A stretch of DNA of 25,220 nt from CAYYYJ01 sp964476045 (lineage in GTDB: Archaea; Aenigmatarchaeota; Aenigmatarchaeia; QMZP01; JACQNV01): NCBI GenBank assembly GCA_964476045.1, contig CAYYYJ010000013.1, positions 1 to 25,220 of the forward strand, read 5' to 3'. The position numbers and the translations under genes are program-made. This document shows positions 6,720 to 13,173 of this stretch, piece after piece. The notes below the pieces were generated by a model. The model had not been told where the DNA came from. It saw only the letters and a program-made list of their open reading frames with translations, and did no database searches. Each line of letters opens with the position of its first letter. Positions within the stretch are counted from its first letter, which is position 1.

Positions 6720-7039
6720 AATTTTACTTGGACGAACACATTAATCCCGCTGTTGGAGAAGGATTAAAGCTAAGGGGTATAGATATAAAAACGACAAAAG
6801 AGGCTAGAAAGTTATCAGCAACTGACATAGAACAATTAGAATTGGCTTTTCTGGAAAAGAGAATAATCGTTACAGCTGATCGGGATTTTTTAGTTTTGGC
6901 TTCTGAAAATCGTAAACACAAAGGGATTGTTTTTATAACCGACAATAGGATTTCTGTCGGTGAACTCGTCAGGAAGCTGGAATCTCTTAACATACAAGTC
7001 ACAGAAACGGAAATGGAAAATAAAGTCAAATTCGTATGA
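6716..7039 (+). CDS. DUF5615 PIN-like protein, probable toxin
   Basis: A 107-residue protein of the DUF5615/Mut7-C-like PIN group: FYLDEHINP at the start (D6, E7), SATDIEQ (D37) and the characteristic VTADRDF (D55, D57), which together can hold the metal ions of a ribonuclease site. It overlaps DUF433 by 4 nt upstream and archease by 4 nt downstream, so all three are translated from one message. The toxin role comes from family pairing, not experiment. The key acidic residues are present, so it is probably active. Confidence 0.85.
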   Translation: MKFYLDEHINPAVGEGLKLRGIDIKTTKEARKLSATDIEQLELAFLEKRIIVTADRDFLVLASENRKHKGIVFITDNRISVGELVRKLESLNIQVTETEMENKVKFV

Positions 7040-7458
7040 CCTACAAATTTTTCGACCATACAGCAGACGTGCTGTTCGAGGCTGAAGGGAAGGATTTAGG
7101 CGAGCTTTTTGAAGCTGCAGGGCTGGCGACAGAGGAAACGCAGATAGAGCTTTCTGGAATAAAACAGGGAATCAGAAAGGAAATAGAGCTGGAAAAGGAT
7201 AACGTGGAGATGCTTTTGTTCGATTTCTTGCAGGAGCTTATCTTTTTGAAGGACGCTGAGCTGCTGCTTTTTTCAGGAATTAAAGTTAATATTAAAAAAG
7301 AGAAAAATATCTACAAGTTAAAAGCAGTTTTGCATGGTGAAAAAATAGACCCAAACAGGCACGAACTGAAGGTGGATGTGAAAGCCGTGACTTTACATCA
7401 ATTTGAGGTTAAGAAGAACAAGGCTCACTGGTTTGCGCGGGTTATTCTGGATATTTGA
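7036..7458 (+). CDS. Archease
   Basis: A 140-residue protein starting MTYKFFDHTADVLFEA, with the metal-binding DHTAD (7-11), and ending WFARVILDI, both hallmarks of archease. Archease stimulates the RNA ligase RtcB in tRNA splicing and RNA repair by promoting its guanylylation with GTP. Length matches the family. The start codon overlaps the stop of the DUF5615 gene (ATGA), so it has no private promoter next to it and depends on the upstream pair for transcription and probably translational coupling. A broken copy of its first 63 bp lies at 6334. Confidence 0.93.
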   Translation: MTYKFFDHTADVLFEAEGKDLGELFEAAGLATEETQIELSGIKQGIRKEIELEKDNVEMLLFDFLQELIFLKDAELLLFSGIKVNIKKEKNIYKLKAVLHGEKIDPNRHELKVDVKAVTLHQFEVKKNKAHWFARVILDI

Positions 7459-7522
7459 CTCACTAGATTTGGTAATGCCTATATTAAGGGGCTTCAAGCA
7501 TATTATTATTAGAGTATTCTTT

Positions 7523-7930
7523 ATGTCCCCGAAGAGCTTTACTTTAGAGGAAGTTAATAATATAGTTCCTAATATTGCTAAGATTTTTGACAAAATAACT
7601 GCTGCTAGGGTGAAGGCTGAGCTGATAAAGGAGTCTCTCGACTCTCCGCCAAGAGGCAGGCCAGAAGAGCAGGAAGACCCGAAGAAATTGGCTGAAAAAA
7701 TGCAGGTTATTGGGGAAGAGATTAGGAAATACGTGGAAGAGATAAAGATAATTGGTTGTGTAATAAAGGATCTGGATAACTATTTGGTTGATTTCTATAG
7801 TTCGCTTGACGGAAAACCGATATTCCTTTGCTGGAAATACGGGGAACAAAAAATCCAATACTGGCATGGGATAGAAAACGGTTTCATGGGCAGGCAGCCC
7901 TTATCGGCTATTTTGCAGGAAGTTAGGTAG
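7523..7930 (+). CDS. DUF2203-family protein
   Basis: The 135-residue protein begins FTLEEVNNIVPNIAKI and has a long helical middle with RGRPEEQEDPKK and a C-terminal part LVDFYSSLDGKPIFLCWKYG then WHGIENGFMGRQPL, the signature of DUF2203 (COG4911), whose function is unknown. The frame is open from 7403, but that part overlaps archease; ATG 7523 gives the normal family length and start. A weak TATA-like run (7480-7486) or ATATTATTATTA (7498-7509) could drive it, or it is read through from archease, whose stop is 64 nt upstream. Confidence 0.8.
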   Translation: MSPKSFTLEEVNNIVPNIAKIFDKITAARVKAELIKESLDSPPRGRPEEQEDPKKLAEKMQVIGEEIRKYVEEIKIIGCVIKDLDNYLVDFYSSLDGKPIFLCWKYGEQKIQYWHGIENGFMGRQPLSAILQEVR

Positions 7931-7958
7931 GATTTTAGGTTCTCTGATTTTATTTTTT

Positions 7959-8668
7959 ATGCCAAAACTTGTTTGCTTCATGGAGCGTCAGGGACTGGGA
8001 AGACATCTATTGCTAATTATTTGAAAAAACGATTTTGGTTTTGAGCACTTAGAGCTTGATAAATATATTGAAAAGTTGTTGGATGTTCAGACAGAAAAAG
8101 GGCCTTACAGGTTTGAACCTAAACCTGTTATTCTGGCTTTTGCTCTCGCAGACAAGGACAGGATTTTTTGGGGTAGATACTGGAGTACTCGGAAAGAGAA
8201 AACATTCACAATGGAGACCGCAAAGAAAATGCTGGCAAATAGAATAGATGAAATAAATTCTGGGAAGGAACTTTCAGAAGAGGAAAGATTTCATCTCTGG
8301 TTTGCTGTCTGGGATTCTTATTTTTCAGAAAGGGATAGTTTACTATTGGATGGGAAAGATGTGGTTTTGGACTCGATAACTAGCGCTGACACAAGGTTGA
8401 ATAATCTCCGGACAGATGTGGGTTGCCGGAGGTAGAGAGATATGTTATAAGGATGAGAGGCGACATCGAAGCTAATGTGAGAAGAAAAGCAAAACAAATC
8501 GGATGGCCTCCAGAAAGGATTGAGAGGAAGTTTAGCCAGAATGCTGATCTCACAGATTTAGAGAATTTGGAAAAAATGGATGTTACTGTTTCACCTGTTT
8601 ACGATAATACAGAAGATGGCGCGATAGAGAAGATAAAGGGAGAGGTAAAACTGCTTTCGGGTCTGTAG
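7959..8668 (+). pseudogene. P-loop kinase or ATPase gene broken by three frameshifts
   Basis: Read across three frame changes, this is a single protein of about 236 residues. It starts MPK at 7959; one base is missing around the A4 run at 7964-7967; the next frame gives LLHGASGTGKTSIANYL, a Walker A loop; an extra base around the T4 run at 8033-8036 restores frame into FEHLELDKYIEKLL and a long segment including KDVVLDSITSADTRLNNL; a third shift near 8411-8422 leads into LPEVERYVIRMRGDIEANV and PPERIERKFSQ, ending at the stop of 8668. The parts fit the order of a small-molecule or zeta-toxin-like kinase (P-loop, strand with Asp, lid, C-terminal helix). Either the gene is decaying or this draft region has base errors; the nearby scaffold gap keeps the latter open. 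The substrate is unknown. Confidence 0.75.
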
Positions 8669-8710
8669 TTGAAGTCCTATAGACTAAATTCTGAATCCCT
8701 AATGAAAATA

Positions 8711-8757
8711 AGATTTATAAACACATAAGTTATACTTTTACATATTTAAGTAAGGAG
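8711..8757 (+). promoter_or_regulatory. Promoter and Shine-Dalgarno of the first VapBC pair
   Basis: AGATTTATAAAC (from 8711) is a TATA-like box that would start RNA near 8740. AAGGAG at 8752-8757 is a Shine-Dalgarno sequence 6 nt before ATG 8764, so this message has a short leader, unlike many leaderless genes here. Confidence 0.6.
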
Positions 8758-8763
8758 TTATTT

Positions 8764-8994
8764 ATGGAACAAATAAGTGTGAGTTCAAAAGGCCAGATTG
8801 TGATACCGAAAAATTTCAGGGAAGACTTGGGGATAAAAGAAGGCCAGAAAGTTTTTATAGAGGAAGCTGGGGGGAGCATAATTATTGTGCCTGTCTCTAA
8901 AAATCCAGTCCAGACCTTGAAAGGATTGGCAAAAGGCGTTTTCAAAAAATCGTCTACAAGAATGGTCAGGGAATTGAGGGAAGAATGGCAATGA
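8764..8994 (+). CDS. vapB: VapB-type AbrB/SpoVT antitoxin
   Basis: The 76-residue protein opens with the swapped-hairpin DNA-binding domain of AbrB/MazE proteins: ISVSSKGQIVIPKNFREDLG (4-23), then GQKVFIEE. The C-terminal ~30 residues (KGLAKGVFKKSS...RELREEW) form the segment that usually embraces the toxin. It is followed by a PIN toxin with a 4-nt ATGA overlap. A Shine-Dalgarno sequence supports the start. Confidence 0.9.
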   Translation: MEQISVSSKGQIVIPKNFREDLGIKEGQKVFIEEAGGSIIIVPVSKNPVQTLKGLAKGVFKKSSTRMVRELREEWQ

Positions 8995-9524
8995 ACATTA
9001 CTGNNNNNNNNNNNNNNNNNNNNNNNNNNNNNNNNNNNNNNNNNNNNNNNNNNNNNNNNNNNNNNNNNNNNNNNNNNNNNNNNNNNNNNNNNNNNNNNNN
9101 NNNTGATACTGGTGTAATTCTTGCTTTTGTTAATCAGGAAATGGATAAAAACCTTGAAGCTTTGGAAAATATTTTTACCCTGATAAATGAAAAGAAATAC
9201 AAGGCCTTTATTTCAACTATAACCGTCTCAGAAATTTTCGCTGTTTTCACCAAGTCTGCTGAGATAAAGAAGGCTGTAGAGACTATAGTTAACTTGAAGG
9301 CAATAGGCGTTGAGATAATAAATGTAAACGAGGAAATTGCAAAGAATGGGGGCATTTTCAAAGGGGTGTATTCAAAAGCTAAAAAAGGGTTTTCTTACGG
9401 AGATGCTTTAATATTGTCTACAGCTATTTCCACCAGATCACAATTCCTTCTCACCTTTGATCCAGAGTTTTCTGGGGTTAAGGAGATTCCTATTGTCAGG
9501 CCGGAAGACTTGAAAGTTTTATAA
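8991..9524 (+). CDS. vapC: VapC-type PIN ribonuclease, interrupted by assembly gap
   Basis: After the gap the sequence gives DTGVILAF, the usual first acidic motif of a PIN domain, then TVSEIFAVF, FSYGDALIL and LLTFDPEF, covering all four acidic positions of the RNase site. Before the gap, ATGAACATTACTG overlaps the VapB stop and gives Met-Asn-Ile-Thr. PIN toxins have DT within the first ten residues, so the real missing piece is probably only a few codons despite the 100 Ns. The frame across the Ns is accidental and the coordinate span is inflated. Function: cleavage of tRNA or other RNA when freed from VapB. Confidence 0.85.
   Translation: MNITXXXXXXXXXXXXXXXXXXXXXXXXXXXXXXXXXXDTGVILAFVNQEMDKNLEALENIFTLINEKKYKAFISTITVSEIFAVFTKSAEIKKAVETIVNLKAIGVEIINVNEEIAKNGGIFKGVYSKAKKGFSYGDALILSTAISTRSQFLLTFDPEFSGVKEIPIVRPEDLKVL
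9004..9103. other. Assembly gap of 100 N
   Basis: Exactly 100 Ns, a conventional placeholder size. It falls in the first codons of the PIN toxin gene; the true length is unknown and probably short. Confidence 0.95.
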
Positions 9525-9562
9525 GAAGTAAATTCTTTCCTTTTAAGTTTTGGGGAGCTTAG

Positions 9563-9592
9563 CCTTTTTTAAAGGTCTGACTTTCGAGAAAG
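9563..9592. terminator. Candidate bidirectional terminator
   Basis: Between the convergent VapC and Fe-S carrier genes. CCTTT-TTT-AAAGG (9563-9575) and CTTTC-GA-GAAAG (9581-9592) can form small hairpins, and a T6 run (9565-9570) follows VapC on the plus strand. Archaeal termination relies mainly on T runs, so the plus-strand direction is the better supported. Confidence 0.35.
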
Positions 9593-9601
9593 AAAGGGCT
9601 G

Positions 9602-10195
9602 CTAACTGAAACTCTTCCCGCATCCACAACCGCTTTTTGCCTGGGGGTTTGTGATCTTGAAGCCAGAGCCTTGCAAGCTGTCAACGAAGTCTATTTGGGC
9701 GCCGCTTACTTTTTCCATGCTCTTTTTGGAGATGACTAGCTTGACTCCGTGCTGTTCTAGAACTATGTCTTCTGGTTTTGATGATTCGACGAATTCTAAT
9801 CCGTAGGTGAAGCCAGAACAACCTCCTGGTGCAACGCCAAATCTCAAGAAACCGTTTTTGTTTTGGGACTCCATTAACTCTGAGACTTTTTTGGCAGCTG
9901 CTTCTGTGAGTTTTGGTTCAACGAAAGTAAGGACTTTGCCGCCTTCAACATGGGCTTCCTCACCTGCTTCCTTTTTGGCTAGAAAATCGTTAGCTTCTTG
10001 TATCATGGACGCTATTTCTTTGTCTGACATTCCGTGGCCGCGCGCGCCTACACCGATTGCTTCCATTGTGTTGACACTGCAACCTATACAGCTTAAGCCG
10101 TGCTTGCCGAAGATCTCAGCTACTTCAGGCCATTGGCTGATGACATCTCCAACAGTCATGTTTTCGTCGATTAGACTTTGAGTTTTTGTTTCCAT
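9602..10195 (-). CDS. DUF1858 domain fused to A-type Fe-S carrier (HesB/IscA)
   Basis: Two domains in 197 residues. Residues 1-75 match the DUF1858/ScdA_N-like type: TVGDVISQWPEVAEIFGKHG then LSCIGCS with the redox C-x-x-C (C36, C39). Residues 88-197 are an A-type carrier: LTEAAAKKV, GGCSGF (C126) and the C-terminal CGCGKSF (C190, C192), the three cluster ligands of IscA/ErpA. A-type proteins carry 4Fe-4S clusters to client enzymes; the DUF1858 part could act in disulfide or cluster chemistry. The gene has its own promoter at 10218 and is followed on the same strand, upstream, by a multi-cluster radical SAM enzyme, a plausible client. The fusion is unusual to me. Confidence 0.9.
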   Translation of the reverse strand: METKTQSLIDENMTVGDVISQWPEVAEIFGKHGLSCIGCSVNTMEAIGVGARGHGMSDKEIASMIQEANDFLAKKEAGEEAHVEGGKVLTFVEPKLTEAAAKKVSELMESQNKNGFLRFGVAPGGCSGFTYGLEFVESSKPEDIVLEQHGVKLVISKKSMEKVSGAQIDFVDSLQGSGFKITNPQAKSGCGCGKSFS

Positions 10196-10217
10196 AATAT
10201 TTTAGTTGAATTACAGG

Positions 10218-10229
10218 TTTATATAGATT
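10218..10229 (-). promoter_or_regulatory. TATA-like box of the Fe-S carrier gene
   Basis: TCTATATAAACC on the minus strand, centred about 28 nt before ATG 10195, predicting an almost leaderless transcript separate from that of the radical SAM gene. Confidence 0.6.
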
Positions 10230-10272
10230 ATTCTAGCTCGGATAAATAATAAAATTAATGGAAAGGGAAAAA

Positions 10273-12276
10273 CTAACCCCCGCAGCATCCGCCGCCTTGG
10301 CTTTTTTCTTCGGTTTCAGCACCAGCTCCACCGCAGCAACCGCCTTTGTTAGCTGCTTTTCCTTGGCCTGTAAGAAGGTTTGTTATGGAGATCAGGTCTT
10401 TCTGGGCTTGTGCGTGGTTGTCTGCTTTTACTGGGATGGGGATTCCACTTTTTACTTTATCTTCGTGGGCTATTTCGTCATAACTCCAGTCAGGTTCTAT
10501 AACAGGTTTTGTTAGTGTTTTCCTGCATCTGTTGAAATTATCGACGATCGCTTTGATTTGTTCTGGGGTGAATTTTCTGTGGTGCTTGTCGTCCTCAAGT
10601 TTTTTCCCTGTTTTCTTTTCCCATTCAGCTGCAGGTATACTGAATTTTCTTTGTATTCTATCCCTGTAAAGCTCTGGGATCACATTGAATGTGCAGAACG
10701 GTAAGATCCTTCCGTCTGGTGTTGCATAGTGGATATCGCATTTGTGGATCCTGTCCAGATCCCAGTTATATGGATCCTGGAAGTGCATCATTCCTATGAA
10801 GAGGCTGTTGTTGTGGAAATCTGCTAACCCATGATAGTTTCCTCCACCTACTGCTCCTGAAAGGATTTTTGTGAACTTTAGGCTCTTCGGTTTTTGTTCT
10901 TTGTCAATGTATTGTCCTATATTTTTCATTAATTTTCCAAGGACCCAGTATTTTCTGATGTTTCTGTGGTTGGATGAGTTCAATTCCTTTGTCAGTTCGC
11001 CTAAATAGTCGAAGAAACCTTCGATATCGAAGAACCTGGATATCGGGACTAGTTTGCCTTTGTCTGGATCTTTGAAGACATAGGTAGCCATACCGCAAGC
11101 AAAGTGGATGGATAGCCTGTACTTAGGTTCTTGTTTCACTGCTTCTATAAAGTCAGTTACTTGCTTTGCGCAAGGTACAGGGAAGAAATCTTCTCTTCCA
11201 ATCTGGCCGTCTGTTTGGGCTTCGATTCTCTTTATCGCGCCAGGTATTGTGATTCTCTGGTTGTATCTTAATTTCTCAGGCATTCTTCCTACTAAGGATA
11301 CTGGCTGGAAGTTTACTGATCGGACAACATGTATATTCTGTTCACCGAATCTGATTATGTCGCCGAGTTCATGGTCATTGACACCACCAATTATTGTTGG
11401 GACTAATACAACTCCGATGCCTGCTTTGTGGCAGTTGTCTAGAGCTCCTTGAGCTTCCCAGTAGTTCTTTGGGTTTGTCTGAGGGGACATCCCATCGAAA
11501 GACATGTACAGGTTTGAGATTCCAGCAGCTTTCAGGTTTACAGCTAACTGTGGGTCTCTGGATAGATTTACTCCATTTGTGTTGAGTTGGACGTGTTTGT
11601 ATCCGATTTCTTTTGCTATTTTTACTATTTCTGGTAGATCTTCCCTTAAAGTTGGTTCTCCACCTGTGAATTGGACAGAGTTACAGCCGACAGGCTTCTC
11701 ATCTCTCATTCTCTGGAGCATGAACCTTATTTGTTCTTGTGTTGGTTCGTAGATAGGTTCGCCTTCTTTTGCATAGAAAAAGCAATACCAACACGTGAGG
11801 TCGCATCTGTTTGTTACGACTATGTTGCCTAGGCCTGTGTGAGATTCGTGTTCTACGCATAAACCGCAGTCATTAGGACAGTCTATTTCAAATTGTTCCT
11901 TATCTATATTGGGATTTAAGATTTTGATACCAGGATCTTGGAACTTTTCAGCTTTTTTATACATTTCGTAATCGTCCCAATAAATTTCTTTTGTCACGCC
12001 ATGCTCTGCGCATTCCTTTACTTGCCAGACTTTGCTGGACTTTACAAAAACAACAGAATCTATTTTCATCTTGTCGAATTTTTCTTCATCGACACATCCA
12101 GGGCACAAGCTTTGGGTGAATTTTAGGACCTGGACGTTTTCTTTTCCTTCCCGTCCAACAAGTAGTTCTAGAAGCTTTTCTTTTCTCTCTGGTTCGTAAT
12201 GCTTTACATAAGGTGTTACTGCAATCTCATTTATCTGGTCAGTAGTCTTTGCTACTGTAAAAATCGTGTTCCCCAT
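10273..12276 (-). CDS. Radical SAM enzyme of the Tes/MJ0619 type with CCGG tail
   Basis: A 667-residue protein from ATG 12276, chosen because AGGAGG lies 12 nt upstream; a TTG start at 12321 is weaker. The N-terminal third has paired metal ligands as in the MJ0619/Tes family: CPGC (58-61), C89-AEHG, and CPNDCGLCVEH (C133, C137, C140, H143). VTNRCDLTCWYCFF holds the radical SAM C-x3-C-x2-C (C158, C162, C165), followed by FTGGEPTLRED. Tes joins two diether lipids into tetraethers through carbon-carbon bonds; that chemistry is inferred from family resemblance only. Later cysteines (HFACGM, KCDIHYATPDG, FCTF, NRCRK) may bind extra clusters. The protein is longer than MJ0619 (about 500) and ends in two GGCCGG motifs (cysteines 647-648 and 664-665), which is odd. 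Confidence 0.82.
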   Translation of the reverse strand: MGNTIFTVAKTTDQINEIAVTPYVKHYEPERKEKLLELLVGREGKENVQVLKFTQSLCPGCVDEEKFDKMKIDSVVFVKSSKVWQVKECAEHGVTKEIYWDDYEMYKKAEKFQDPGIKILNPNIDKEQFEIDCPNDCGLCVEHESHTGLGNIVVTNRCDLTCWYCFFYAKEGEPIYEPTQEQIRFMLQRMRDEKPVGCNSVQFTGGEPTLREDLPEIVKIAKEIGYKHVQLNTNGVNLSRDPQLAVNLKAAGISNLYMSFDGMSPQTNPKNYWEAQGALDNCHKAGIGVVLVPTIIGGVNDHELGDIIRFGEQNIHVVRSVNFQPVSLVGRMPEKLRYNQRITIPGAIKRIEAQTDGQIGREDFFPVPCAKQVTDFIEAVKQEPKYRLSIHFACGMATYVFKDPDKGKLVPISRFFDIEGFFDYLGELTKELNSSNHRNIRKYWVLGKLMKNIGQYIDKEQKPKSLKFTKILSGAVGGGNYHGLADFHNNSLFIGMMHFQDPYNWDLDRIHKCDIHYATPDGRILPFCTFNVIPELYRDRIQRKFSIPAAEWEKKTGKKLEDDKHHRKFTPEQIKAIVDNFNRCRKTLTKPVIEPDWSYDEIAHEDKVKSGIPIPVKADNHAQAQKDLISITNLLTGQGKAANKGGCCGGAGAETEEKSQGGGCCGG

Positions 12277-12288
12277 AACCTTTTCTTT

Positions 12289-12294
12289 CCTCCT
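12289..12294 (-). promoter_or_regulatory. Shine-Dalgarno of the radical SAM gene
   Basis: AGGAGG on the minus strand, 12 nt before ATG 12276. It decides for this start over the upstream TTG at 12321. Confidence 0.6.
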
Positions 12295-12333
12295 AAATTT
12301 ATCCAAGAAAAGCTTAACCAAAAGATTAGGCTT

Positions 12334-12395
12334 GTTCTTAAGAACTATTACAAGTTTTAATAACTATTAAAAGTTTGGTAAACTGAATATATAAA
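12334..12395 (-). promoter_or_regulatory. Promoter and repeat-rich leader of the radical SAM gene
   Basis: A TATA-like box (CTTTATATAT on the minus strand, 12386-12395) would start RNA near 12365, leaving a leader of about 90 nt. Around the start lie a 16-nt direct repeat, AACTATTACAAGTTTT (12343-12358) and AACTATTAAAAGTTTG (12362-12377), 19 bp apart; the palindrome TTTTAATA-AC-TATTAAAA (12355-12372); and the 12-bp palindrome GTTCTTAAGAAC (12334-12345). These look like regulator binding sites over and after the start point. Confidence 0.45.
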
Positions 12396-12469
12396 GGTTT
12401 GTATAACAGTGTTATAATAGTCTGAATACTTAATCAAATTTGGTTATTCTATAGATTTTCCACCAAAAA

Positions 12470-12481
12470 CTATTTAAATTA
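12470..12481 (+). promoter_or_regulatory. TATA-like box of the second VapBC pair
   Basis: CTATTTAAATTA centred 25 nt before ATG 12501, implying a leaderless message. Confidence 0.6.
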
Positions 12482-12500
12482 ACCAAAACAATATTTTAGC

Positions 12501-12731
12501 ATGGAATATAAAGTGGTGGAAAAAACAATAGATAGGGAAGGGAGGATACTTTTACCTAAGGCGTGGAGAGTTAAGCACGGCAAGGAAGTTGTAATACTCC
12601 AGATCGGGGATGAGATAAGGGTGCTTCCAAAGGAAAAAGGGAGCTTGCTGAAAATGCCTGCTTTGAATGTGGATGTCAAAACAAGGATGGGCGACTGGAA
12701 AGAATATGAGAAGGAACTGCTTAGTGTATGA
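12501..12731 (+). CDS. vapB: VapB-type AbrB antitoxin
   Basis: A 76-residue protein with the AbrB-like DNA-binding hairpin KTIDREGRILLPKAWRVKHG (8-27) and then EVVILQIGDEIRVLP; the tail (MPALNVDV...KEYEKELL) would contact the toxin. It overlaps the following PIN gene by 4 nt (ATGA). Sequence similarity to the VapB at 8764 is limited to fold-defining positions, so the two pairs are not recent duplicates. Divergent from the radical SAM gene, whose repeat-rich promoter region it faces. Confidence 0.87.
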   Translation: MEYKVVEKTIDREGRILLPKAWRVKHGKEVVILQIGDEIRVLPKEKGSLLKMPALNVDVKTRMGDWKEYEKELLSV

Positions 12732-13141
12732 GATTTTTAGATGCGAATGTTGTGATACATGCCCTTCTTGAGCCTAAAAGGCAGCTCAGCCGACCAGAAA
12801 TTCAAATAAAAACTTCTGCAAGAAAGATAATAGAAAGGATTGAAAAAGGCGAAAAGGTTGTAACTACTGTAGTCCATTTATCAGAGATAGCTAATATACT
12901 AGGAAAGTTTGATAAAAACTATACTCACAAAACAATTAAAAGCCTGTTGGGTAACCCAAACATTTTCGTTGAGCCTGTAGACAGAAACATGTATACTCTG
13001 GCTCTTGAGTTTTCCCACGAACCGAAAATAGATATAAACAATGGTCTTGCACTGCTAATAATGGCAAAAACAGGCTTGACAGAGATCTATTCTTTTGATT
13101 CTGGCTTTGATTTGCCTAATATTAGAAGAATTATAGATTAA
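12728..13141 (+). CDS. vapC: VapC-type PIN ribonuclease
   Basis: A 137-residue PIN-domain protein: FLDANVVIHAL (D5), VVHLSEIANIL (E53), KIDINNGLALLIMAKTG (D102) and IYSFDSGFD (D124, D128). All acidic residues expected for Mg-dependent RNA cleavage are present. It directly overlaps its antitoxin gene. The stop is 33 nt before the Hel308 ATG, but Hel308 has its own TATA-like box between them. Confidence 0.9.
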   Translation: MRFLDANVVIHALLEPKRQLSRPEIQIKTSARKIIERIEKGEKVVTTVVHLSEIANILGKFDKNYTHKTIKSLLGNPNIFVEPVDRNMYTLALEFSHEPKIDINNGLALLIMAKTGLTEIYSFDSGFDLPNIRRIID

Positions 13142-13143
13142 TG

Positions 13144-13155
13144 ATTTTATATTTC
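13144..13155 (+). promoter_or_regulatory. TATA-like box of the Hel308 gene
   Basis: ATTTTATATTTC just after the VapC stop, centred 25 nt before ATG 13174, predicting a leaderless message. Confidence 0.55.
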
Positions 13156-13173
13156 TAAAGATAAACACTTCTC

